Positions 49,106-61,869 of a DNA stretch of 64,000 nucleotides are shown piece after piece. The notes below the pieces were generated by a model, which was given only the letters and a program-made list of their open reading frames with translations, had not been told where the DNA came from and made no database searches. The DNA is from Eonycteris spelaea (Eukaryota > Chordata > Mammalia > Chiroptera > Pteropodidae): positions 2,480,001 to 2,544,000 of the forward strand of contig PUFA01000022.1 of the NCBI GenBank assembly GCA_003508835.1, in the 5' to 3' direction. Position numbers and translations under genes: made by a program. Position 1 is the first letter of the stretch. Each line of letters opens with the position of its first letter.

Positions 49106-52100
49106 TTTAAAGAGTTGTCTTCAAATTTTACATAAAAAGGAATAAAAAAAGATTCCAGTGTGAACTAGCCAGTTAAAAAAGTACGTATTTTTTTTAAACA
49201 AATTGTTAGGGGTTTTTGAAGATAACCTCCATAAATTTAAGTAATAGTAATTTAAAAAAAAAAAAAAAAAGTTTTCCAGTTATGTGTAGCTGCATTTCCA
49301 TCATTTTTAAGAATAGTATTTAAAAGTGACAACAGATAGATTTTTAATAAGTGAACAGAAATGAATTACGAAATCTCAGTAAGAGCTGATCGTTGCATGA
49401 AACAACACTGACTCAGTCTGGTGCTCGCTCGGTGCAGGTCATGTCAGGTCTTACGGACTCCAGCTTCCTAACAGAAGCCAGATTCTGTGGGGTGGGTGGA
49501 ACCACGGGGAGAAAATATTGTTTGATATGTGCTTCGGCAAGATGCGGGTTAGTGGTACAAAATAACTCTACCTATAAAACCAGCTGGTAGTGTTTGTAAG
49601 AAAAAATGCCTGCCATTTTAAATTGTTATACATTTCTTTTTAAAATGTCTATAACAGAATGTAATACAGCTCATCTTTCAGGAATTGCCCAACAGATGCT
49701 TTTTATTTATAATTTGCTCAAGTACAATATTTCATTCATTCTTAATTAAATGTTTATATGGCTCAAATTTAGATTAACTTGAAACTATGTGTTTTATTTG
49801 AATTCTGAGAGTAGGCAATGCTCCATTCCATAATGGCATAATGTAAAAGGCAAACTATTTCAAAATATTTTCTAGTGAAACAAACCTTTGTGTTCTGCAC
49901 AGAACACTTTATTAGCACTTATTGCATACTATACTCAGCAATTAAAATTCTCTCTTTTCAGCAGCATTATAAAGAGCTAGAATGATTATTTTAAACTTGT
50001 CTTTAATGAAAGGTTACTTTAATATGTCATCTTGGACACGTAAACAATGAAAGTTCTAGTACTTTACATAAAATATCCACACTGTGAGGCAGAGTTGATC
50101 TGAATTTTCAAAACTTTTAACTCATAGGGACTAATTGGAAGAAATTTAAATATTCATGTTTTAAGTTTCTTGGCAATGCCATTTTGCAGTACTCTTATAA
50201 ACAGCCTTTCTCAAGAATTTAAGATACATTGGAGAGGAAAAAACTAAAAACAAATATTGGAAATAGCCATGAGGGTGTCCATGGTAAATTTGGTGAGAAA
50301 CTTTAAGACAAGTGGACACTCAGAGTCTGTCCAGATATGTACATAGTACTTTCAGTCCAGTAACTTCTTCTAGAAGATATTTTTGTAGACCTTGCTTAGC
50401 CACCAATAAATGCTATCCTGTTTCAAAGTGTGTGTGGCGCGGGTATATGGTGAGTATTTTCATCATCTTCCTATTAGAGCTGGAAATAAGTTTTCTTTCC
50501 TAAGTCACGAATAAACAAATCATTGTGAAACATAACACAAGAACCAAACCACAAAGCTCAGGGCCACTAAGGGAGGAATTGCATGTGGCATGCTCAATCC
50601 TACAGCTCAGAAAAGCAATAGGGTTTAGCGGACTTCGCTGTATTGGGAAAATAACAATTTTTATCCATTACTATTCAAGTGACAATATTACATATTTCCT
50701 CTTATGTGAATAGATTTGTCATTGCAATCTTGGTGTCAGAGAGAATATTATTGGAATTATCTGAAAAACAATATTTAGAAAATATATACACCCTGATGGG
50801 TGGAGATATGAATGACTACAAACAGGGAGAGCAATCCTCTCTCCCTCTCCCTCTGTCTCCTTATCTCTCTTTCCTTGTCTCCCTTTCTTTATCTCTTTTG
50901 TGTGTGTTGAGGGTATGTGTGTTCTATAGACACGTTAAAGTGATAACTTGAATGGAAAGAGATACTTTTAACAAAAGAAGGAAAGTCCCTATTCTAAAAC
51001 GTGTTTCTTAAACTCCCAAAGTTCTGTGGAGCAAGGTGTAAGATGCACGTGCTGCTATAATGGGAAGAGAAATAGAACTCACTAGATCAGAAGGACGTGA
51101 TGCTACACTTGTCCGGGTGATGGCCTATTGTAAATATCATCTGTAGAATGCACTATTCCCTTGGCAGTCAGAAGACAACAAAATGAATTCATATTTGATT
51201 TGACTATTACTCTCCTAAAGTAAATCTTCAGAATCTTTACAGACAGTTTAGAGTTTATCTTTCAAAATCAACTAATTTGTTTAAATGTTATGTTGTTCAT
51301 TAGTATACATCTTTAAAACTAAAAATATAATATTTCAATAAAATTGCTTCTTAAATTAATATTTTGTTAAAAAATTTTGAGTAAAAAAGACTACAGATGA
51401 CCATGTGTTTCTATTTATTAATAATAAAGCGGGGGGAGGCCAAACCTTTGGGGCGCAGTTCAGAAAGAGAGGTCCATTGGAGAGATGTCAGACTTCGAGA
51501 AACACTAAACTCTTGCCATAGCTCCAGGTTCTTTTCCGAAAATAATTTAACCACTTTTTCCCCCCAAGATGATAGCAAAAAATAAGAATAATAATATTCC
51601 CTGAGTCAGTCTTTTTATTTGTTTTAATATTGTTCATTCTGTCATATCATGGAAGTAGTTTCTCAGTCATTTATAAATACCTCGAATTATTTTTCCAACT
51701 AATTATTTCCCCTAAAATATTTTTCCCTTAAAAAACAAGTTCTCGATTAATTATTGCCACTTATTTCTTCTCTGGACTTACGCAAAAAATAAAAAATAAA
51801 AAGGGGGGTTAGAATAACCCCAATACCTTCCAATTAGAGATTAAGAACATCTTTTTTCAAGGTATTGTGTCTCTTCTTTATGTTCTTGTTTTAATATCAA
51901 CTTTTTCTAATTTTTTTCTTAATTTTAGTCTTTAACTTCCCTCCCAAAAGTCATCCCAACTTTAAAAAATAGATAATAATTTAGAATTATTATAAATTGA
52001 TAACTTAAAATTATCTCATACTTTCTAAATATTCTACCATTTCAACAAAAATAAAACACATTTAAAAAAATAACATTGTCAGAAAACAAAAATAAAAGTA

Positions 52101-52329
52101 GAAAAATAGAATAGGGTCTGGAATTACCAGAAGGCAACATTTGGGAAAATAATGTTTTCCAGACAAATCGATATCCATTTGGGACATAGAAAGGAAAGGA
52201 AATGCATTTGTAATATGTGGTTGTATTCACAAAAAATATAAAAAACTGTATCATGCAGCACATTGTTCCGCTTATTGTTATATAACCAATGAATTCAAAT
52301 TTTAGAGAGTTAAAAAGTGAAAATCACTT
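49106..52329. other. Mostly unassigned 3.2-kb stretch
   Basis: No gene or named repeat. A17 run at 49254-49270. 49400-49560 is a little GC-richer. Numerous A/T runs from 51560 to 52100. The 50679-50951 open frame runs through a pyrimidine repeat. Confidence 0.5.
50838..50905. repeat. (TC)-rich pyrimidine tract
   Basis: CTCTCCC/TCTTT units on the + strand, followed by a short GTGTGT. Confidence 0.85.
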
Positions 52330-52700
52330 TATTTTTTCCACTCATGGTGTCTGCAGCAGAGGCTTGGCTGGGAGTCCTGGCTCAGCTGTCATATGGGGGC
52401 TGGGCTGGAGCAGTGGAGGAGGTGGGGAGGAAGGGGGGGGAGGGGGCTGCCCTGGCCTTTCCCACTCTTCCTGTCCTCTGGAGGCTGCTCCATGCATTTC
52501 TCCGTGGGGGCCAATTGACCTTTTTCACATGGCAGCCCCCTGGACACACTGAGGTGCTCACGGCGAACGACATGACAGACATACAGCTTTCCGCCCCCTG
52601 CCCTCAGATGTCCCCAGCGTCACTCCCACTGTAGCCACTGCAGAAAGAGTCACAGAAGCCTGCCCGGCTCTCAGTGTCACCCTCACGCTGTAAGCACACG
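52330..52700 (-). mobile_element. GC-rich patch, possibly a degraded MaLR-type LTR
   Basis: The word order ('gaggctgctccatgcatttc', 'ttcacatggcagccccctgg', 'gcagaaagagtcacagaagc') recalls a reversed MLT1-type LTR, but the match is loose and no ends are seen. It contains the G-run cluster at 52421-52446. Three mutually overlapping open frames (66-105 codons) are explained by the GC content. Confidence 0.25.
52421..52446 (+). other. G-quadruplex-prone G-run cluster
   Basis: GG, GGGG, GG, GGGGGGGG and GGGGG runs separated by one to three A/T bases. The spacing fits the usual four-run G4 pattern, using the long run twice. Confidence 0.6.
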
Positions 52701-54184
52701 TGGGCTCACAAATATCGCTGAGATTATATTGGAAAATGTAACTTATTAAAAATTTATTCATTTTTTGTTTTATTAAAACTCACGTCAATGTATAAAATAT
52801 TTTACTTAGATCTAAAAGAAACCCAAGAAGAAATGAAAAATTAACCAAAGCAGAGGGAAAGTTATGTCAAAGAACCACAAACCTGTTGTAATAAATATTA
52901 TATTTATAAAAGTCAAGAACGCTGAGATATTTCTTGACGGGAGACTAGATTAGTATAGATTCACTAGTAGTTTTATGTTTCCATTTGATGTCTGTCCTTC
53001 AGTAGTAACAATAGTAACTACTAATTGCTGCAGAAATTGTACACTGTAGCAGCAGAACAACTTTTTACATACGTCCTTCTCCTCGGTCCTCGCTGCCTCC
53101 TTCTATAATAAGTAATGTTTTCACTTTTTATTAAATGAGTTAAAAGGGGGACCAAGCAGTTTCCTTGCATGTAAAGAAACAAGTCTCAGGCCAGAACTTT
53201 TGTTAGATGACACCATCTATAAAATGTCTACATTTCTTTTCATTGTATTAATTTTTAGCTGTATCGGTGGGTCATGATATTAGTCTTCTATTTACTAATA
53301 AAGTTATATTAAAATTTTCAGGTCTCAAGTCATCTTAAAGGAAAATAGTAAATACATGATAGTTAATAAAAGGCGGTAGCACATACGTGAGGCCTGTGAA
53401 GATGCGTTCAGGATACATTGCTGCCTTACACACAGGCTGAACAAGGAACTATTAGACAAGAGTCTTAAAAAAGTATTTCCAAGCATTCACATTTTCATCA
53501 AATATAATTTTATAGTTTTATTCAACCTTCTATCCTAGATTTTGCACATTTGCTGCATTTCCCATGGTCTTTCCTCTTTAGCAACGGCAAATGCAGCATC
53601 CACCCTGCAGCCAGAACACAGACAGACAGAATATTCCTTGACTTTTGAAATCATAGTGAACAGAGGTCTCAAGGAGGAGTGCCAGGAAGTGGAGAAGTCA
53701 AGTAACATGCTTACACTTCTCTCACTTGGCAAGCACTTGAAAGTCAGAGACCATCACCAATATAGCAGTCATGGAACTGGGGTTAACAAGGGGAGAAATA
53801 AAGATAAGGAAATAAAGAAAAAATGTGCACTGTCCCTGCCAATGTTCCCTATTTTATGAAATAATATCAATAATAATGGCACTGATACCTTAAAAACAAA
53901 CAAATAAAAAAAAAATATTTCCTATTGCCTGCTTGCCAAGGAAGCAGTTAGCTTAAATAAAGAGTTGGCTATAACTTCATGCAATAATTACTTTCACTTT
54001 TAATTTGAGAAAATTGCTTGATATATTAATTTTAGGAATTGTCAAGGATTATAATATTCTAATTATAGGTCTCAAAGCATCATTTTTAAAGAATTGACAT
54101 CTAAGTTAGTTTGCATTATAAAGTAAATAATTGAAAAAAATTCTGAATTCCACAAAAGTGAATACTAACAATTTTGGACACTAA
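52701..54184. other. Unassigned stretch
   Basis: No gene or named repeat; overlapping frames at 53535-53859 on both strands have no domain. Confidence 0.5.
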
Positions 54185-54350
54185 CAACCTTAAAATGTCT
54201 AAACATTTCATAACACCTGACTCTGTACAGGTGATCTGCTCTTCACAAGCCCCTCAGCAAGGTCAGATGGAGAACTTATTGAAATATCTCGTCATGTTAC
54301 AAAGTGAGGCACTGAGTCTTAAATTTAAGTAAATTTTTCCAATTCGACTT
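54185..54350 (+). mobile_element. MIR SINE, forward strand
   Basis: 'ctcttcacaagcccctcagc' (54239), 'gttacaaagtgaggcactga' (near 54296) and 'ttaagtaaatttttccaatt' follow the MIR core. Confidence 0.5.
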
Positions 54351-57300
54351 TAAAACAATAATAACAAAATGCATAATGGTTAGAAAAATATAAACTATCT
54401 ACTTACCAGTGTGGTGAAAATTATTTCAGGAAAATTTATGGCTAATTCTAAATAATGTTCTTCACTATTTGAGTTTTCATTGAGCATATTTACATTCTAC
54501 CCCACCTCACTCCCATAGCAGTAAACACATGAGATGTCAAAACACCTATTGCAAAGAAAATTTGAATATTCTTAACAAATACACGTGTAAGACACACTGC
54601 ACATATTTCACATGGATCATTTCTAGGGTACCCTCCCACTCTGCATGCCCAAATGTTTATAGGTTATCATTTATAACCATGATATATAGAGAATAGGTGG
54701 TAGGTAAATTATGTTCCAAAGCATTCTGAATGACTTAAAAAAAAAAAAATCCACCGTGAAAGACCAGATGGCTCAGCAGATTGGCAATTTATGAGCTAAC
54801 TTTAATCTCTCACTGGACAAAATGACTAAAGGTCATTGTCATCTGCCATCTGCCTTTTGGCATTTGAATGATGAAGTAGTGGGCTTCAGCTTGTTACCAT
54901 AGGCAGGTGTCTGCCAGAAAAGAGATGAGTCTCGTTCCAATCGGAAATCATTTATTTGCATCTCCAAAGAAAGATCTTCGATAAATGGTGAAAGCTACAT
55001 TTTCTGACTAAAGATGAAAATATCTCCAAGTTAAATTTAATAGAAAGTGAGGGAGTAATAAAAGTAATTTCTAAACTTTCTACTTTAGAAGCAGATATCT
55101 ATTTCTCCATGTAATTTCATGACATTGAATCAATGTATCTTTACAATAAGAAGTTATTCACCTTTCAAATGTCTAACTTTGTAGTACATTTTACAAAGTA
55201 ATTCTGCAGGCCCTTGATTTATATTTAGAAGATTTCAGGTATCGATAATATGTGTGGCCTAAAATGTTATTTTAAATTTTATTTCAAAATATGAGATTTT
55301 TAAACTAAAACAATTAAGGAAAAAAATACATGAGAGAGAAAGAATTTGGCAGAAAAAAAATTCACAAACATAATCTTGTTACCCAAACTTGAAAAACCCA
55401 AGTATTTAAATATACTTGCAAACATGAGATTTATGTTACGATTAAAGACAATAACCCTAAATATCAATTATTGAAAAGAATCTGGCTAATATTTGAAAAA
55501 AAATTTTGAATAGAAATGTGTGGTTAGGATTTCTTTCTTTGTTATTCGTTTTCCTTGAACCCAGAGTGATTTAATCTGCATGCACAGAGGCACCTTTGCT
55601 CCATGAATACCTTTCCCAAACCAGGTTCTGGTGATTCTGGAAAAAATCCTAGGGGATGCAGTCATTATATTTAAATATCTTTGAGCCACAGAGTTATGAA
55701 CCTGTTCAATTTTAATCCTCCTGATTACACAATGAGGAAACTCATTAGTAGCCCTCTAAGCACGTGCTAATCTCCCCTTTTCACAGAGCAGTATCAGGCA
55801 CAGAAGTTACAATGCTGACAAACAATGAATGTAGCTAAAATTTAATAATGGTGTTGTGTTTTTATTTTATTTTTTATTTATTTCCAGTTACCTTAACTGA
55901 TGATACCTCTTAAAGACTTATTCACTTGTTTTTATGATAGATTTTTTTTTTTTTTTAGTTAAAACCATTTAAATTTGTAAAGGAACTCAGTTTAAAAGAA
56001 AACAGTGTGACTGGGATCTGGGAAAAATCTATAAGGAGATAGGGCATTTTAAAATTATGTAGATGGCATGCTAATGTTTCATTATATAGCTATAAAATCT
56101 GTATTTTGATTCAAATAATATACAATAACATGTTTTAATTAGTATACTTTTAATATTATCAGTCTTTGCCAGTTTTCCAAATCTATAACCTTTCTCTCTT
56201 CAGCTCTACCCTATTAACCCCTACTGTAGGTCGCCAGAACCCATTGTAACCCTAGGGGGGTGACCTATCAGTATTGCAGATGAATGCTTAGATCTCTGTA
56301 ACTAGTCCCTTGTTACTTCTCCACTGTTAACCTGTCTAGTCTGAGAAATTAATGTTCGACTTGTTCCGCAACAAGTTAGGAAGTTAAGAAGTTTCTTAAC
56401 TTCTGCCTAAGGGGCAGCCACGGTTTCCTTGTTCGATTCATTGTAAGGGACTCAATGTCTGGATCCCTGATTACTGTCATGGTTCCAAGCATCTGACAGT
56501 CCTATTTGATGGTCCAATCCACCTGCTGACAAACTTCTCTGATACCCATCACCTTCCTGTCTGTAGATTTTCAAATATTACATTTTTACGGATGTCCTCT
56601 CTCTATCTGGATATTGAAACATTGTTAGAATTACTAGTCTCCAAACATCAGTTATTTTCTTTAGATGAAAACCCTTTGGATATCATATTCTTTCTAAAGG
56701 AAAAAAATTCTAGATCCACAGCGGTTCTCCTATTTCCTAAAATTTGAAGGCTGCATACTTGACTGAATTTAACATTCTCGGTTAAGAAACAGGAAATAAA
56801 TACTATGCTTAAAAGTGAAAACAGTTTTCTTATTTGCTGTATTCACATATACTGTGCGACCCACTGGAAAAATGCAAACTAAGGGTAACGACACGGAAAG
56901 GGCGGCGGAGAGACTGATTCAACTAGAATAGTCATATCGCAATGAAGATGCGGATACTTTGTCAGGCACCAAAGGGCTTCACAGAAATTAGGTTGCGTAT
57001 ATATTCGGATGAGTGCTACCAAATTTTTATTGAAGGTAAGCGAGGTCATTTGGCATTTTACCAGATAAAAACTAAACAAGAGGGGATTCTGCTCTTTGAT
57101 TCTACACAACATATTTTCAATCTGCTAGAGTTATCAAGCCACATACATAGAAAAAGATCAATATCTTAAGATAATGTTATCTATACACATATACAATTAC
57201 CTTCAGTAATGCACAATCTGAGGTAAAAAAAAAAAGGTTAAAAGTGGGTATAAAAAAAAAAGGAGGGGGAGGCTAGAGTGGTACAGAAGAAGAGGATGCA

Positions 57301-58583
57301 TCTGCCTATCTGCCTTGAGAGAGGAAGAAACTCGGTGCGGACATCAGTTGCAAGTGGCAGACCCACCAAACACGAACAAGGCGAAGGCGGTGAGAACGCG
57401 CAGTGGGCAACTACCAAAGGTGAAGAAAAATCAAAGCGGAAACTGTGTCCTCAGAATTTTATGTAAACTATTTGGATCACTAAAGAAAAACAAGAATTAA
57501 GCAAAGCAAAGTAGGTTCCATCATATCAGTGCTTCAGACAGGTGTGGTACAGGTACATCCTTCACACGTGGATTTTTAGATGCATATAAAAATGTACAGA
57601 ATTTGAGATCATCAAATAATTCTAATTATTTAGAGATTTTTTTAATACATAAAGCCTATAAAACATGCATATGTAATACCTTTTTTTTTTTTTAGAAAAT
57701 ATAAATCGATGCTGCCCATTTTATAAACACATGAAACGAAAACCCTAGAGAAATCCCACTCAGCAAATCAGTGTGCCAATGAAGTTCAGGTGACTAAAGG
57801 CTCCAGAAGTCAGGGATTGTCTACATAACTGTCCTGCACTATCCAATTTTAAATAAATACCAACACTATCTTTAAAATAATCACATAGCATAGTAGGAGA
57901 ATGATCTGCAATGGAAAAATTCATTGCTTCTTACCCAAGCTTCAAAATATGACAATGGAAAATCATAACTAGTACTTGTTCTAAGAATGTGTGAAAATAC
58001 ACTGAAAAGGAAGAAAAGCAATACCCTCAGCATTTTTAAAGGAAGTGTCCAGGCAATACCCATGACTTTAGGAGATTTCAGGGGAAAGAAATTACATTTT
58101 TAAGAATAATAAGACACCATGGTTTAAACCAATAAGTATCTATAGAGAGTCATTGTAACCATTAACAGGTAAGATGATAAAAATAAACCTATGTTTGAAA
58201 TTTTATAATTTAACTTAAAAGGAACAAAAATTAGGACATTTTAATCCTCTGTGGTTTATTAAATTGGAATATTAATTCTATGGTTCATATGCTGTTTGAA
58301 AAAAAGTATGAAATTGGATTGCTGAATGTCCCGAGTACCATAGCCCACTTGTCTTAGGGTAAGTAAATTGTATTGGTTTTTATGCCTTGAAAACTATATT
58401 ATTTTCAAGCCATTCTAACAAACATTAGAATTGCCTTAATTAAAAAATTACCTGGTATGGAAAGACTTTTTAAAGGGAATAGGTGAATATAACTAACGAC
58501 CACAACCACCACCATGAAATGCTTTTATAAAGCACTCAGACCCAAACACCTGCATTTGCAATGGCTTTTCACTTGAAAGAGAA
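54351..58583. other. Unassigned 4.2-kb stretch
   Basis: No gene or named repeat. Local features: two adjacent hairpins at 56359-56410; CpG-richer DNA at 57330-57410 inside overlapping short frames; a weak MIR-like piece near 55715-55810. The ATG-initiated frame at 56942-57169 overlaps a reverse frame and has no domain. Confidence 0.5.
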
Positions 58584-58602
58584 AACAACAACAACAACAA
58601 CA
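58584..58602 (+). repeat. (CAA)n microsatellite
   Basis: About six CAA units just before the reverse L2. Confidence 0.9.
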
Positions 58603-58611
58603 TTAATATAT

Positions 58612-59150
58612 GCGGGCATTTATGCAATGAATATTGAGTGCTTACTAACTACATGCCTGGCAGAGTTGTAGGGGCTGAAGATTAAATGGTAAAGAAGGCA
58701 GACTGGACCCTCTGCGACAGTGGGGAGACAGACAATAAAAGAGCAAACCATTTCTGACAGTGACGTAACTTCTCTGCAGACAGTGAAAGAGATTCAAGCG
58801 TGATGATGAGGTGGAACGGAGCTACATCCTGACTTATGCAAACTGGTGGCAGGATGCATTGTTAGGATAGAGCTATCAAGGAGAGGATCTGAGGGAAGGA
58901 AGTTCTAGGCTGAAGAAGCACAAGAGTCAAAACGGGAGTTCTGAATGAGCCTGGAAAGTTCAGGAAGCAGGAGGTATTCATATATGGTTGAAGCACAGTG
59001 AGAGGAGGAAGAATCCGTGAGGCTGAGAAGATAGGCAGGTGTCAGATCATCTAGTTTACAGGCTGCAGGCCTCACTACGGAATTCAGATTGCACTCTAAA
59101 TACCAGAGGAAGTTGAGACAGACTTAGTTGTCACTTACCTACTTTACAGT
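58612..59150 (-). mobile_element. L2 LINE, reverse strand
   Basis: 'gaatattgagtgcttactaa' (58629), 'gggagacagacaataaaaga' (near 58723), 'aggaagttctaggctgaaga' (near 58898), 'cagatcatctagtttacagg' (59043) and 'ggaattcagattgcactcta' (59079) run in the order of L2 read backwards. Confidence 0.65.
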
Positions 59151-59329
59151 TCCACAGTGATAGAACATACAACTATTCAAGGTGAAGTGTGCATTTGTCA
59201 GCATCTAAATACACCCATGTGAGTAAATTCGCACCAAGGGGCTATCAGCAGAAGCACTGATGGGCAGCCCAAATAACCTTCCTGAAAAATTAGATGTTAG
59301 GTGTCTCCTGCTCACTTTTTCCTCAGTTT

Positions 59330-59590
59330 CTATTTCTTTTCTGCTGGCTGGAACATGGCCAGCCCCAACCATGAAGTGACCCTGGATTTGGAAGTTTTCC
59401 AGCTTATAATAAATAATAAATGAACTAGGGCCCTGAGGACCTTGTGAGAGCAGAGTAGTGACATCGGCATGGACACCCCACTTTTATGCTGTTATCTGAG
59501 ATAAAAATAAAAATTCTCTTACTTAGGCTACTGACATTTGAAGTCTTTTGTAATCAAAAGCAAGCCTAATCCTAAATGATTTCTCTTGAC
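59330..59590 (+). mobile_element. Possible LTR-type repeat end, forward strand
   Basis: 'aacatggccagccccaacca' (59352), 'tgaagtgaccctggatttgg' (59371), 'ccctgaggaccttgtgagag' (59431) and 'agcctaatcctaaatgattt' (59563) resemble the 3' half of a common mammalian LTR-like repeat, with AATAAA near 59505. I lean to MaLR-type but am unsure. Confidence 0.35.
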
Positions 59591-60668
59591 AGAATGGTAG
59601 GCAGAGAAGTATATGATTTCCATGGTTACCAGGAGAGTAAAATGCCATAGAGTTTGGCTGAAGCCTAATGGTTAAGAACAGCATAACACATGCCAAGTTT
59701 CTCCCCACTGCAGGGCTAAGTGCTATTCTACTGTTTTTGGACCTTGAAGGAAGTGATCAAAAACTATTTTACCTCTCATAAGCCAACAGCCCTCCAAGGG
59801 AACAAAATAGATTCACATTGAAAAGATAGAGTTTCTTTGGATTCTGTGACACTCTGTGAGTCATTTCTCCTTGAATTAAAGTCAGATGAGACTGAATATA
59901 AGGGAAAGAAACAGGAAGCCAGTCATAGATCCCTTACGGTTTAGGGGTGCAGAGACACAGGGATCCGGAGCTTAAAAGCTGTAGCTACTGGACCGAGGCT
60001 TCCAAACAAATGGGAATCACACCATCCCCCACAGATGTTGGGGCAAAGTACACGTGACCGTTTCTTGGGAGAAGAAGCCAGTCTGAAGCTGTCTTAAAAA
60101 TTATTAAGCTGGAGAAGCGATAAGACCCCAACAGAATGGTACAATCAGTGAAGCCTGAAAAATCACGTGCCTAGATCTTAAGGGTTTTGTTCGCAAGTAA
60201 AGGCAGAAACAAAATCACCAACATCAGAGGAATTGTAGTGAGAATTTTTAGCAGTACCTAGATCAGCCCACAGAGCTGCCAGGGTGTGCAGGCTGGGCCT
60301 GCTTGCTACTCCTCATCCTTTCCCTGATCCGAACCTGGGGGGGCTCCAGAGGCTGTCCAGGTGGTGAGCAGGAGGAGAGGGTGAAGATGCAGAGCCCCAC
60401 CAATGAGACAGAGGAGGTGCCTCCCGTGACCCACGCTGCCCTTGTAGCAGGAAGCAAACCCAGGCTGAAAGAGAGAAGAGGCTTGATTTTCAAATACTGT
60501 TTTCAGGTTTTGCTAGCCATTCTGATAACCAAAGTTAACAGCTGTGATGGAAAGTGACGTCATATCATCAAAATGACCAAAAATAAAAACCTGGCCCCAA
60601 ATCGATTTGAGATATAGGACAGAGTTAGTCCAAAGAAGAATGTAAAGAACCAGATGCCTTGGAGCGTG
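59591..60668. other. Unassigned, GC-richer at 60260-60480
   Basis: No gene recognised. Two opposing frames (60263-60493 reverse, 60303-60557 forward) cover the GC-richer part; the forward one has an N-terminal hydrophobic run (M-L-L-L-I-L-S-L-I) that recalls a short signal peptide, then nothing recognisable. GGGGGGG near 60338-60344. Confidence 0.4.
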
Positions 60669-60669
60669 C

Positions 60670-60701
<32 letters not shown>

Positions 60702-60713
60702 GCGCGCGCGCGA
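60669..60713. repeat. (GT)n joined to (GC)n
   Basis: GT units to 60695, then CGCGCG with one phase shift (GG at 60701-60702) and GCGCGCGCG to 60712. Strong Z-DNA candidate; the GC part is unusual in CpG-depleted DNA. Confidence 0.95.
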
Positions 60714-61869
60714 GTGGGGGTGCATGCATTTGCCTATATACGTATACGGTTGGAAAGGAGAAAGAAAACTTTTTTTCAGTTGTGACCTATTAGCTTCTCC
60801 TTCAGTAAACAAATAGCATAACTTTTAGAAGTGACACGTTGGCTGCTTGGGCTGCAGAGTCGCATGAGCTGAAGCTGGTTGAAAATGTCAGCGCTTCATG
60901 GAAGTGACCAGAGCGGCTCAAACTATGGAGAAGGTAGAGCGAAGTAGGGGCAGTCAGCATCTATTTCAGAAGCAGTGCCCAGAGCTTCCCAGGCACAGAG
61001 ACTTTACAGCAGTCTGCCTCCCCGGCTCGGGCACAAACAGTTCCCCTGGGGAGACTCCCCAATCTCCACCTCCTTTCTCACATGCTTTTAGTCATATCAA
61101 CACCGAGGGGAACCACGTATTCACCACCCCTTCGCACACCGGTCTCTGCTGCCGCTGGCTCCCTGGACACATGCCTTTACCAAGGTGACTCTGGGCGCGG
61201 ATTTCCTACCATACGTGTAAACAGCATTAGGTAAGTTTTCTTGAAGACGATTCAGAGAAAAATCTTCCTAATATTTAATCAAATCGGTGCACAGATACAA
61301 CAACAGAGGGGAAAAAAAGTTATGCTATGTGTATCCATGATCATATGAAGAAATTTAGAAACAGATATAATGTAAAACCACAATTTTCAGAATTTGTTAT
61401 GGTAAATGTTATATGGAACAAAGTTATTTTTGAGGAAAGTTGTTTCCCAGAATTTGTAAAGCAGTTATGTTTTCACAATGCTATTCTTAAAAACACTATT
61501 TGAACATAACACTATAATTCTAAATCTATGCGGGGAAAAAACTGAGTCATCAATAAGCTGGGAAGTAAACAGCAGGAAACCTCCCAATTCCACGCTAAAA
61601 TAACAAAATGGCCAAATTATTTTTTAAAAAAATAATAGTCAACATCTTTGAATAATCTTTTTCATAGAACACGCAAAGCTGTTCAATTTTTTATTTTTCA
61701 GTTTCGAGGATATGCGAGCCAACTGTTATGTATGATGTATCTTGTAGGGGTTTTGAGACTAGCATAACTTATGCTCATAATATTTGGATGTTTTATATTT
61801 TTCTTGGACTTATCTATACATCTGTGTCAGTGCCAGCAAGCGAAAGGAAAAAAAAAAAAAGAATTTGAT
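60714..61869. other. Unassigned stretch
   Basis: 60880-61200 is GC-richer, with a 96-codon forward frame (60898-61188) lacking any domain. The rest is AT-rich. Confidence 0.45.

Noticed and set aside
52289..52634. Overlapping frames of 87 and 105 codons
   Set aside because: They run through poly-G and a GC-rich old repeat; opposite-strand frames are just as open.
60513..60812. 99-codon reverse frame
   Set aside because: It is carried by the GT/GC microsatellite (a Thr-His repeat), not by coding selection.
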